Source: Labia minor (taxonomy: Eukaryota; Arthropoda; Insecta; Dermaptera; Spongiphoridae). From it: DNA of 64,000 bases. The stretch is from assembly GCA_963082975.1 (NCBI GenBank), contig OY720347.1, positions 44,095,155-44,159,154 of the forward strand, given 5' to 3'. The notes below the pieces were generated by a model, which was given only the letters and a program-made list of their open reading frames with translations, did no database searches and had not been told where the DNA came from. Positions 10,800 to 24,000 of the stretch are shown here, in pieces. Position 1 is the first letter of the stretch. Each line of letters starts with the position of its first letter. A program made the position numbers and the translations under genes.

Positions 10800-11287
10800 T
10801 ATTATATATCTTGTTTGGCATTGAGTGAGGTTCAGGTTCCCCCCTCCCACTAACTAACTAAACGAACATCTAAATCTTAAGATTTGTAAAAAATGTAACA
10901 CTTCACATTAATTTATTCACTTTTTTGTTTTGTTTAAATGAAAGAGATGGAAGCATGTGTCAATAAATTTTATTTAAATTCTGACTCAAAAGAAAATTCA
11001 CAATGAAATCATCGTGGCAAAAGAAGTCAAACGAGGAAAACTCGAAGGGGATTTAGGGGAATACGAGGTCCTCCTCCTCATCAACCAATGAGTCTCTGAT
11101 CGTTCAGTCTATTCCTCGTGGTCAATGAATGAACAATTTTACTATGATTTGTTGAATTATAACTGTTTTTATAATTTAATATTCTATTAGAAGTGATTTT
11201 AGTGACATAATTAATTAACTCAAGTATATATTATATATATCTCTAGAAACTATGAAGTGTGGGTGTATTTTAATTCATTTCCACACC
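10800..11287. other. Upstream region of the SUR gene
   Basis: Mostly AT-rich with one moderately GC-rich segment (11030-11130, including tacgaggtcctcctcctcat). It may hold the SUR promoter and 5' UTR, but I cannot place a TATA box or initiator with confidence. No recognisable repeat. Confidence 0.3.
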
Positions 11288-11344
11288 ATGTCGACACAGG
11301 AAGACAACTCTCGTATCCAGCCGATATTAAATCAGGCTCCCTAA
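11288..11344 (+). other. Possible upstream ORF of SUR (18 codons)
   Basis: ATG in a strong context (acaccATGTCG) opens a short ORF of 18 codons ending TAA at 11342-11344, about 210 bp before the proposed SUR start. If the region is transcribed as 5' UTR it would be a classical uORF. It could equally be chance; there is no evidence for a transcript start. Confidence 0.25.
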
Positions 11345-11555
11345 ATATATATATAACAATTATTTAAAAACTTTTAAACAAGTGTGCTTTTAAGTGTATA
11401 TTATTGATATAGATTGTTTTGTTTTTAACTTTATGGAACACATGTGAATGTTATTTTAGTATAACATGACACATTTTATATAATCTATTTTTTTCGAATA
11501 TTAAAAAAAAACACACACACACACACACAAAAAAAAACGATTTATTTTCATCACA

Positions 11556-11978
11556 ATGATGGATCTTTGCCTGAGTTCTCTAGGTCAAGTTTGTCAAGTC
11601 GAATATGCACTTGCCTTTCTTTCATCGCTCGCAGCTCTTATTAATTTATTTATTTTGATTTATTTATTATTTTTTTGGAGGTAATAATATGTTTTATTTT
11701 CTTTATATCTTTTATATTTATTATTTCTCAAATCATATATTTATATTTTTTTCATAACAATAAATAAACAATAAGCATTGAGGAAAACTTGTAATGAAAA
11801 ACCCAAATGATGTTTCATCTTCTCAGTAAACAATTCTGAGATGTAGCTCTTGACCTCAATGTTTAGTATACATTTTTTATTAATTATAATATATATATAT
11901 ATAATATTATTTGTATAAAGTCCAGTAACTTGTAATTTTTATTTTTTTGTTATTTAAATAGAATTTAGATGTAGATTC

Positions 11979-12038
<60 letters not shown>

Positions 12039-15000
12039 GTAAATACATACCTACCTGATAATTGACCACTGTTGCCAGAAATGGCTTTCAGTTTTTCTAC
12101 TTATTTATAGTCTTGGCAACATTCTTTAGAACAGAAGGTTGGAAGGTCATCATTTGATCATTATCGCAATTAATCATAACTCCTGAGTGACATGTCTTCG
12201 AGTCAAAGAACTTTTGTTTATTCTAAATATTTTTATGTTTTTAACAAACCAACCAAATATAATCAAATTATAAAGTGATTTAGTTGAATTAAAATTTCGA
12301 ATTCAGAAAATAGATAAAATCGTATATGTAGAGTTTATAGACGAAAAAATATTTCTAATATTTATTAACAAAAAAGTAATGAAAAATCTGGAGTGTCTCC
12401 ACTCGACTATCTCGCAATTTTGAATTGGATTAATTAACATATATTATATTTAAATTCAATTTAATTAATTAAATTATAAATTAAAATTAATAAATAATAT
12501 TTATTAAACCAGCGCGTGTTTGGCTCTTTGTTGATGGCACCACGTCACGTGCTGGCGCGCGATTGCCAGTCAACGTGTTAAAAAATTAATTCAGGTACTT
12601 TCAGCGATTCAATCAAGCTGAAATTCTATATATAACAGGTTTATACAATTTTTAATCATATGAAAAACTATCAAACATATATCTTTATTTTTACGGTCAG
12701 TTTAGAGGAAAAAAATCAAAACGTGTTAGGTAATGAACCTCTTCCGGATGAGCTTCATTTCTCAAAAGTAGATAGTAGATAGTAGATAGAAAACTACAAA
12801 TTTTGAATAATGCCCGTGTACCAAATTTCTTTATTCTAGCTGATACTGTTTTTGCGTAATCTTGTCTTCATGCACACACATACACAGTCATTTTTCTTAA
12901 CCTTAGTGAAAATGACTCATGGCCCTTCAAAACGTATAAAAACATCAAACTTTCGAAATCGAAAATTTTCGTGATTTGGCGAGATAGTAAAAATGGAAAA
13001 TAAATAAATTCTTAAAGATAAAAGATGTTTTAATTTGTAGGTAATGTTAATAACAGAATGAATGAATTTAAGAAAAATAATTTGAATACGAATATACGTA
13101 CGTTTTATGACTGTTATACTCTAATTCAGAGGTTCTTAAACTTATGTACTCCGCGAACCCCCACTTGAAAAAAAAAATTTTGACGGACCCCATCCCAACT
13201 TTAGGTAGTTTACGTAATTTTATTGGTTAATTTCTGGCTTACGATCTCATAAGAACAAGGATATTTGATGAATATTTCTAACAGTGATTGGTGAATAACG
13301 ATTTTTTTGCATATTGTAGAACACATTTTATTAGAAATTATAATATTGAAGAAAGAAAATTCAGCTTTGCGGACCCCCAGTAAAGGCTTCGCGGACCCCC
13401 AGGGGTCCGCGGACCACAGTTTAAGAACCTCTGCTCTAATTGTATTATTTAGCATATAATAATTTTGATATTAAAATATTTTTTTTCTATTTAATCAAAA
13501 TCCTATCTTCGAACCCAAGAAGTGGTTAAGATATATAAATAAAAAAACAATTCCTTTTTATTCTTTAATGATTTTTCAAACCACGTTCTTTGGCTCTTTA
13601 ACATATTTATAAGATAATATTAATGAAATTTTATCAATTAAATTAAAATGATAGTATCAATAATTAAATTAAATATTATTTATTAAAAAAATTTTTTTTT
13701 TAAATTTAATTTATAAATTTCAGAAAAATTAATAATTATTTGAGATCTGAACAAGAAAGCAATCCAAATCAATTAAATCAGAATTCCAAAATATATTATG
13801 TTTCTTCAACTAAATGGCATTCATCATTCACAAAATTATTATTTATATTGGGTCTCTTGCTAGAATTGGCTGCAATTTGGTTAGAAGAGTTTTCATCTAA
13901 ACTCCCAAATATAATCCTGGTTGTAACTTCTTTTCTATTCATTCTATCAACTATGTGGAAAAGTTTTATTATTCAATCACGAGTTAAATTGAAAGTGAGT
14001 ACAATCATTATATTTATTATTTTATATTATGAAACACTATTTTTATTATATCTATAGAGAATCAGGAATATATATATATATATATATAGGTATATAATTT
14101 TTAAATAAAATTATTTGGTGCAAGCGTGATTCACCCAATTTCCTATATTTTATATATACTTTAATATATATATATATATTTAGTCAAATAAAAAAAAGTA
14201 TATTATATAAATATATGAAATTAAATAACCTCTAATTATATTAAAAAATAATTATTATCTATTATTATATTAAATTTATATATAGGTATATAATATTATT
14301 TTAATTAAAATTCATGGTCGATTTGATTAAGAGAAAAATGGAAACATAATTAAAATAATAATATAAAATAACAAACAAATAAACAAATTTTTAAAATTTT
14401 CTATTTATTAATATTTCGAAAGCAAAATTTATTTGTAAAAAATTGTATGTTTATACATATTAGTATTATTATATATACTTAAATTAATTTATACATTAAA
14501 AAAAAAAATCAAAAAGAATTTTTGAGAAATATAGAGAAACAAATTTCTTCATTCATTACGGATACATTCATTTCAATATTCAACTTTTCACTTCATTTAT
14601 TAAAGCAATATTTTTTTTGTTATAGATCTAACAATTTAATAAATTCAAGATTTAAGAGTAGAAAAGGTTTTCCTTACCAGTGCGATTTAAATAAAAAAAT
14701 TATTATATTTATAAATTAAACTTTAAAATATAATATTATATATAAAAAAATGAATTCAAGTTAATTTTTTTATATTTTTAATATTTTCCTGCCATCAGTA
14801 AAACTTTCGACATATAATATTTGTTTTCTTAAATACATTAAATCAAACGGAAAATACACCTGCTTACACTTTCAAATGATCTTTAGTGTAATAAGAGTTT
14901 AATAATATAACTCTCATTTATTACAATACAGTAATAATAATTGAAATTTATTTATTTATTTTAGAAAATATCATCTCTTCTGTTTTGGTTAACTTCTATT

Positions 15001-18000
15001 ATATGGTTATTAATATCTGCTGCACACGGTTGGAGACTTGGATACATCCTTCCTACAGCATCATGGAATCAAATTAAAACGACTTCCTCCCTCCTCATTG
15101 CATTTTCTTCTTTGATAATTACAATTTTAGAAGCTAGACAGGCAATTTTTTGGAGTAAAGAAGTAATCATTAAAAATAAGATTAAGATATAATTATAATT
15201 TTTAGTCGTAGTACTTAGATAATTATTTAATTATTTAATTACATGAAATTTAAATAGTATTAAACAAAATATTGATGATAAAATATAAATTTATTCAGAA
15301 ATCTAATATTCTTGTATTTCTTATAATAAGAACAAAAATAGAGTTAACAATAAAAACAATTTATATATGTTATTTGAATATTTTTTTAGCAAGAGAAAAT
15401 CTTCATCTTTCGAGGAGCATATACCCATCACTTAAGTAGTGTTCCCTCGAAAATACTATTTTGGTGGATGTTACCACTGTTTCGAACTAGTTTAAAAAAA
15501 GATCTTACCTTCGAAGATCTGGGGGAGTTACCAGAAAAAGAATCAAGCCAAATCCACTACCAGAATTTTAACTTAATTTATAATCAATATTCGGTAATAT
15601 TTTAATTTTGTAATTAATATATCTAAATACCTCTGTGGCTCTACGTAACTACAAAATTCTTGGCCGCATTTATCCAAGTGTCCCTATCCTAAGCCACAAA
15701 AATCCAACTCCTACCTTCTCTCACGTTCCTTCCTACATTATCCACCTACCGCGTCTTTGATCTTCCACTCGGTCTTCCCACAAATATATTTTTAGCCATT
15801 CTTTCCTCTCTCATTCTAGCCACGTGCCCTGTCCATCACAGCCTTCTCTATTTTATAATTATAACTATGTCTGGAGATGCATAGAGATCATGCAATTCCT
15901 TGTTATGCAGTCTCTGTCATTTCCCAATTACCTCATCTTTCTTTCGCCCATAAATGCTGCGAAGAATATTATTTGCAAATGCTCTAAATCTACTCTCGTC
16001 CCCCAGAGTCATTAACCATGCCTTACACCCATATAATACAACCGGCAATTGTTGTTTTAAATATTTAAATATAATTTGTAATTAATATATAATCTATTAA
16101 TTGATTATTATTTATTAATCTTCCTCTTGGCGTACTACGAATTTTTAAAATTCACTAAATTAATTTTTTTATTTTTCATTTATTCATTATTTTTAAGATA
16201 CCTGACTAAGTTAAAAAGTTTATAAATATGCATTAAAATATAATTTTTTAATCAACGTCTCTAATCAATTTCCAAATCCAATTAATGATTTGTTTCATGT
16301 TTAACTTTTTAGAATCATTGGGGTGGTCTCTGGACTTGTTATTGGCGTTTTTGTCGTCGAGATTGGATGTTTGGTGGCTTTTTAAAATTTCTTGGAGATT
16401 TAGCCACGATGATGGGTCCAATCGGATTGGCTGTTGTTGTTGAATATACGTCTCAATTAACGAAAGAAAGAACCAAACCAAATAGTACGGTTAGTCTCTT
16501 TCTTATGAAGTGAAAAATATTATGATTAATTAAATATTATAATATAAATAAATAAATTATTCTGAAATAAATTTAGATTTGCTATAATGTCGAGATTTGT
16601 TTAGTTAAAAATATCTCCCACTATCAGATTATCTAAATTTTAAAAAATTGAACGCAGATAATTATAAATCAATTTCAAAGAATATTATTAATGTGAATGT
16701 AAAATAATTGTATGAAATGAATATTATATTATATTATAACATCGTTTATATTTTTATTATATATTTATAGGTAGACTTAAAAGAAATTGGAAGTTGGAGT
16801 GTATTCTTTTCTGATGCTCATACAATGGCTACCCTTTCTTTTCTTATTGCACTTGCCCAAGGTTCTTTATCTCAAGCAAGCACACATCTTATCAACGTTC
16901 AAGCCATCCGATTAAAAAACGCTCTTCAGGTATTTTTTTCAACTTTAAGCTGTATAATTAATTTATTACAGTCACAGATAATAATTGAAGGGCAACTAAT
17001 TTAATTTTTAAGTAATATATACATGCAATTGTAAAATTCCAACTACATTACAAAAATAAAAAATTAATTAATTATTTTCCATAGTCTATGATTTATGTGA
17101 AATCTCTTCGATTGCCCATCTCACAAGGAAATGAAGATAATATAGAAATGGCAAAAGATCCAGGATTTGTCACTAATTTAGTTTCAGAAGATGCATTTAA
17201 TATTATGTCTGCATTTTGTGTTGGTCATTATCTCTGGGCAATTCCTTTAAAGGTAATATTTTTAAATTTATATTTTTATATATATTTATTTAATTTAACA
17301 TTCATTATTATTATCTTTAATTTATTATCAAAATATAATAATACATTATACTTTTATGATATTATAATAGAATATTAGAATATTGAGGTCTTGCTATTTC
17401 AAATAATAGTATTATAAAAAAAATAAACAAATAAATAAATAAAAATAAATAAATAAATAAAAAATTATTAGGTTCCAAATTCTAACAAATGTGCAATTAA
17501 ACTTTTAAACAACACTAAAATAAGTCAGGAAAACATTTCTTTCTTTCTCTAACAGTAAAATGGTAGTTTAATTTTTTAATTGAAATTTTGTTCTACAAAT
17601 GACTGTGTGTGTATGAAAGGAATTTATTCATTTATTGATTTGTTTAACGTTTTGATAGTTTATTACTATTATTTAATGTTTTATTGTAAAAGATAATACT
17701 TTCAAAAAAATAAAAATTTGTTAAACAAAAATGTTATATGTATATCAATTTTTGGAACTCACTCATTTATATGACAAATTCGTTTAAATAAATTAAGTTT
17801 ATCTATCTATTTATTTACTTAACTAAAACAAAAAATTATATCCAAAATCAACGATTCTTTAAAAGAATTGACTTGTACCAAATTTATTAAGTGTAAAATA
17901 TTCTTAGTATAATCATAGCTCAATTTTGAAATTCCACAAAATTAAATTATCATTTATTTATTCATGACGTTACATTTATGTTTATAGATTTTTCTTCTTG

Positions 18001-21000
18001 TTTACCTTCTTTATCGAACTATAGGAGTAAGTGGAGTATTAGGAGCTTTGGTTTGTGTCGCTATTTTGGCTCCTTTCCAATATTGGCTAGCTAAAAGAAT
18101 GGCATCAAATGGACGAGATCTTTCTGTAAGTTGTCTTTATTATTGCTATTATTATTTAAGATACTCTTCTAACTCATATTTTCCTTGAAGGAATCTTTAA
18201 GTAGCAGATAAAATAGTTTATAATGTATAGCTTTTTACTATTTAAACTATAAGTTTTTTTAATTGACCATATTTTGATCCAGTAATTGACCATCATCATA
18301 AATGGGTTTAAAATAAAAGGATTGGTTTCATTAGTATTTTTTATATATTAATTTCTTATAATTTATTTTAAATATTGTTTATATTTTCAGTTCATATCAG
18401 GAATTTTCTTGTTTTGCTAATTGCTCGAGGGGCCTACTCAAGGATGTCAGCAGTTTTTGGACATTTCCATAAATCTCCTGTATTCTCCATCGATGAAATC
18501 GTGGCTTCTTCTTCAGTAAATTGTATAATTTTTTCGGGATATAAAAAACACCACGAATTTGTTTATCTTTTTTCGAACATGAAGCCATTGAATTTTAGAG
18601 CCTTCTGATCCTCTTCACTGACTTCAAGACAATTATTTTCATCTGTGTGATATTTTATAACTGAAGTCACAATATTCAGAACTACTAACTCGTTCCTTAC
18701 AAACTATCGTTTCTCTATTTATTTTTTTTCGCTATCCAACTTTTTCCTTTGCCTCTCTAAAGCTGTTCATTTTTATTCTTTTCTAATTATTCTTTCTTTT
18801 TTTCTTATTTAAATAATATACACATTTAATAAAAGATATTTATTATTATATTAATATGAATATTTAAGTAATTGACCACTTCCGGTCAATTTCTAAAAAA
18901 ATGTGATATTTGTTTCTGAAATGGACCACTCCCTTGATAATTATTAATGTTCACATTAAGAAAATATTTCAAATTGATTAATATAATTTGTACTATCAAC
19001 TATTGAATTGAATTTTTGGTTTGAAATTATTATTAAATAAAACATAATATATTGAAAATAAAGTGAAGCATATCTTTAACGTTTTTCATAAGAAACTAAC
19101 CTTAAAATGCATTACTCTTATCTCGTGTATTCACAATTATATTATAAAGACAGCGATTGGTCTCTGTTTCATTGTTAAGCAGTGGTGTACCGTGAGGTTC
19201 TTGCGCCTGGGGGCAACTGAGATATCAGCGCCCCTTTTCGTATATATATATAATTTAATTTTTTTTAAAGAATATTAATGACGAATAACGAAACAGGTTT
19301 AACTGATTTTAATAAGCGTATAAATAATATTTATTGACTTACACAAAATACAGTTTAACTTTAAATATTAATTCTTCTTTTGTTCCAAATTGGCTTCCCT
19401 AATTTTGCGCCCCCTAAATTTGGCGCCCGGGGACATATGTCCCACCCTGCTCCCCCCTAGTTACGCCACTGTTGTTAAGCAATCTCGAAGAGGTCCATCT
19501 TGATATTTATCGATATATTGAGTTTAATTTGAAATTAAAGAGCTTATTTTGATAAAAAAATCTATCAAATTGTCAATTACTGGCACAGTAGTCACTTACT
19601 AGTACATTTACCCTACTATCAGATTTAATGGTTTCGAAATGAGTAATTTTTTTAATTTTTAAATATGAATCGATGAGTTTTATATTTTAATTTCAATTAT
19701 TTTGACCATTATTCATTAATTGTTAATTTTGTGTATTTATTATTTTTTTATTCAGTCTTCTACAGATGATAGAATTCGATTAGTCCATGAAGGGATCAAA
19801 GGAGCCCGAATCCTTAAACTCCACGGATGGGAATGTTGGCACCATAACCGGGTATCTTCTGCAAGAAAAAAAGAAACAAATTATCTTAATAAAGATTCAA
19901 TATATTGGGCTGTTAGTAGTAAGGATATTATTAATTTCTCTTTTAAAAATAATTACCTCATGGAAAACACTAAACATTTAATATTTTAATAAATAAATTA
20001 ATTCTCTTACAGCTTTGTTAGTACACGGATTAACGGTTTTAGTAACTTTAACAACATTTGCATTTCGCGAATACATTTTGCCACAAAATGAATCAATCCG
20101 TGCAAGTCAATTATTTGCAGGCCTCGCTCTATTCAATCAATTAGCCGTTCCACTTTTTATTATTCCTGCTGCTCTACCAATTCTAGTATCCGCTGGGGTA
20201 TGCATTTATTTATTTTTATTTTAATTATCTTTATAAATATTAATAAATATAAATAAAATTCCAAACAAAATAATAACAAGATTTAATTATTATTTTCAAT
20301 TAGTGTTTTTTACAAATGCATGATTCGTGGAGATATGTAAAAATCTCCACATGTGAAATTTGGTGTGAAAACAATACCTCCCTTACTATCGTCGGTCGGT
20401 AAAAAATATAAATTTGATCTAATTAATAAAAAATATTAAAATAAACTTTTTCTATAATGTAATAAAAATTTTCATTTAGTTTTAATTTTAGAATTTTAAT
20501 TTAAATAATTGTCATTTTCAGATATTTAATTATAAATCGTTTCATCCACGCTCCTTTGCCAAATTATATCAGATTTTCCTATCTCCTCGTATTCCTTTTT
20601 GTTAGTATTTTTAAGCTTCATATATATATTATTATATTATAATTCATATTCATATTTCATATATATGTCACTCAGAGCGATTAACTCCACATATAAACAA
20701 ACTAAGAAAATGAAGCCCAAAGTTCACAGCTTGTAGGAAATTCAGGGTTGTTGATTACAGAAAAATGTATATTGCATTGCAATATTAGGATTATCAAGTT
20801 CATTATTCACTTCATTTGTTGAAGATTACATTATACCTATTACATTACATTACTAGCAATTTTAAAAATTGGAGTTAATCAGTTTGGCACAATATAAAAT
20901 TCGTAAATAAATTTCTCAATTGTAGCATATATTTCAACCAACGTTAATAATAATTTTATTTATTGAATATTCCCTTTTCATAAAGAGAAAAATCATTTTT

Positions 21001-24000
21001 ATTTGCATTTATTAAAATGAATATTCTTATATTAATATAAAAAAAAAATTTTTTTTAGAATAGTACTCGACGATTAGATACATTTTTAAAATTACCAGAA
21101 ATATCTTCACCCACTACAACCGCAGCATCATCTTTTTGTTCTAATGCAGCCTTTATAATCTCTCCAAAAGCTAAATTCGGCTGGGGTAGTGATTCTATCA
21201 CTCTCTCCGTTCCTTTTCCACTTCGTATACCAAAAGGTATGATTAAAAATAAATAATTAGTGAAATATATAAAAAAATAAGTATATATTAAGGATTTGTT
21301 TTTTGAAAAAAGGAAAATTAACAGTTTTGGTTGGATCCGTGGGGAGTGGTAAAACATCATTAATTGCCGCACTTTTAAATGAAATGATTACTATTGAAGG
21401 TCAAGTTTTATTACAAAGGTATTTATTTGCAATTATAAAATAATTAAAATACTATTAAAGTAGCAATTAAAAAAAATTCAAGGTCGATAAATAAAAAAAA
21501 TTTAATTGATTCAAGACATCACATGACTTTCATTTAGATTTTACAAAAATAATTAAATTTATATATTTTCATATCCCCCATACAATCTTAATTTTTGAAA
21601 TTAGAAATTATTTTTATGTTTACAGAGGATTAAATTTAGCTTACTCTGCTCAACAAGTTTGGTTGCCTTCAGGATCTGTCCGGGATATTATTATTAATTG
21701 GAATCCATCCAATGACAATGCCAGTCGTTATAAAAAAGTAATTTCATGCTGTGCTCTCGAACCAGATTTAGCTATTCTTCCTAAAGGAGATGCCGCCAAA
21801 TTAGGTGCTGATGAAGAAGCAAAAAATACAGAGAGTGGAATTGTACTTAGTGGAGGACAAAAACAAAGAGTAGCTTTAGCGAGAGCACTTTATTCTCAAG
21901 CTCAAATTCTTCTCTTGGTAATTTTCATATCAATTACTTCCTTTATTATTATTAAGTAATATTTATTTCTATTAAAATTCAAATTAAGAGAATTTATTAA
22001 AAAATTATTTTTTTATTATCAGGATGACCCCTTATCCGCTTTAGATGAACAAGTGGCCATGCATGTTTTTGAACAAGGTATTAAAAGATTTGCTCAAAGA
22101 GAAGAAAATCGTACAATAATTATGAGTAGTCATCGCGCTTTTGTATTAAAAGAGGCGAATCAAGTAAGTTTTCTTCTATGGATTGATTCATCCTTTGTTT
22201 GATTCAATTATTTTTTTTCGATAGATTATTGTGATGCAGGATGGCTTAATTCATTTGATTGCAAAGGGTGGAATTCAAGAGATTAAAGAAAAAGATCCTA
22301 AATTATATTATTCTCTTTTGCAATCTCAAGAACCTATGACTCAATCAAACATTCCATCTGTTCCTCGAGAAGTTTATACAAGAACTGCAAGAGAGCGTTG
22401 GCAATTAGTAAGACATTTAACAAATTACATAATTTTTTATAAATGTAAATATTTAAAAGAAATTAGTATCATTTGCTGAAATATCATAGAATAATAATTG
22501 TTAGTATATTTAAATTTAATGACCAACATTCTAATACCAGGTGTAGAAGTATGAAACCGGAATTTCCCTATAGATGGTGCTTGCTATCAGTTTAAAGACC
22601 GTAAGACCGCTTCTGTAGCGAAAATTTTGAAGACAAGGACTTGCAAGCCTTATTGAATGAAGACAATACTAAGAATCAACAAGAACTCGCGGATCAATTA
22701 AATGTAACGCAAAAAGCTATGGGAAAGATTTAGAAAATTGGAAATTGGGTACCACATAAACTGAATGAAAGCCAGCAAGAAAATCGAAAAACCACTTGCC
22801 AAATGCTGCTAGTCAGATGTAAAAGAAAGTCATTTCTTCATCGAATAGTGACAGGTGATGAAAAGTGGATATATTTTCAGAATCATGGGTGAATGAAGGC
22901 CATCAACATTCACTTCAAGACCAAATGGTTTTTGGAAAAAAAACAATGCCGTGCCTTTGGTGGGATCAAAAGGGTATAATATATTATGAGCTACGAAACC
23001 ATTAACACTTATCGCTTCCAACAACAAATGATCGATTTGAATCGAGCAATACGTGAAAAACGACTGGAATATGCAAAAAGACAACATAACGTCATTTTCC
23101 TTAATGATAGTGCTCCCTCACACACAACAAAACGGGGCATTCAATTGGGAAATACTAGCGCATGCCGCTTATTCTCTAGACTTGGCTCCGTCTGATTACC
23201 ATCGCATTATTGGGACATATACTCGCCGTACAACATTTCGATTCGTATGAAAATGTACAACTTGTTCGCTTCAAAGGAAGAATTGTTTGTTTTGGCGTGG
23301 CATTCATAACCTGCCGAATTCCAATGTAGACTATTTTGAATAAAATATCTTTAATAATTTTCAAATAACAGTTGTCCAATTTTTACAAAAAAATTCCGGT
23401 TTCATACTTCTACCCCTGGGAAGTCTGAATTAAATTATCTCAAATGATAGTTATCTGTTGACTAGAATAAAGTGCTCACAAAATTGTAATTTCTAATGTA
23501 GTCAATTCATTTTCAGAAGAAGATTCGAATATCATAAAAATAAATTTAATTAATTTTTTTATAGATTCGACTCGTTTCAAAAATTGGCCTTCAATTAAAA
23601 TATCATTTAATTTCACAAGAAACGGACGAAGAATCTAACGCTGACAATGATTTAATGGTATATAATAAATATAATTAAAAAAAAAATTTAGATAAAATTT
23701 ACACTATCTTCTTACAAAAATATAATAATGATTATTACAATATAAATTTTTTAAGAATGAATAGAATCTGCTGTCCATTTATTTATTCAATTATTGGATT
23801 TTATTTTCAAATTTAAATATATTTTTAAAATTTTTATTTATCCTCTATGTAAATCTATAATAATTTAATATTATAATATTTTTAATAATTGGTGGTTTTA
23901 TTTCTAATCATGAATGAAAAATAATTTTTTTGAAAATTTAATTTTTTTAAAATATTTTAAATGTTATTATTAGTTACAAATTGGTTAGAATTATATTCAC

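Larger units (their letters stand above)
11556..15593 (+). other. SUR exons 1-4: TMD0 and L0 linker
   Basis: Exon 1 gives 41 codons plus two bases and contains the first hydrophobic helix ([20 protein letters not shown]). Exons 2-3 supply four more (around [57 protein letters not shown]), giving the five helices expected of TMD0. Exon 4 encodes the L0 lasso region: [20 protein letters not shown], then [20 protein letters not shown]. In vertebrate SURs this region contacts the channel. Exon 1 was placed by its in-phase donor (tttggag|gtaata leaving AG, completed by the A at 13724); two adjacent ATGs (11556 and 11559) could both serve. Confidence 0.8.
16313..20197 (+). other. SUR exons 5-10: first transmembrane core domain (TMD1)
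   Basis: These exons encode the ABC type-1 exporter membrane fold. Landmarks: [20 protein letters not shown], the elbow-helix region; AIRLKNALQ and SLRLP at the first coupling region; [20 protein letters not shown], leading to the WAIP motif typical of ABCC proteins; [11 protein letters not shown]; and [25 protein letters not shown], the conserved second intracellular loop. Exon 9 to exon 10 joins at phase 1 (A|CT). The intron between exons 8 and 9 (18126-19755) is swollen by DNA-transposon insertions. Confidence 0.82.

Noticed and set aside
16248..16481. 77-codon minus-strand ORF
   Set aside because: It is the antisense of SUR exon 5, whose + strand frame is in phase with its neighbours.
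20521..20602. Open stretch after a good acceptor (tttcag) between SUR exons 10 and 11, ending at GTTAGT
   Set aside because: Exon 10 joins exon 11 directly in frame (VSAG then [14 protein letters not shown]), matching the family; the stretch has no family similarity and would add an unexplained segment.
21055..21372. 105-codon minus-strand ORF
   Set aside because: It is the antisense shadow of SUR exons 11-12, which carry the NBD1 start and Walker A on the + strand.
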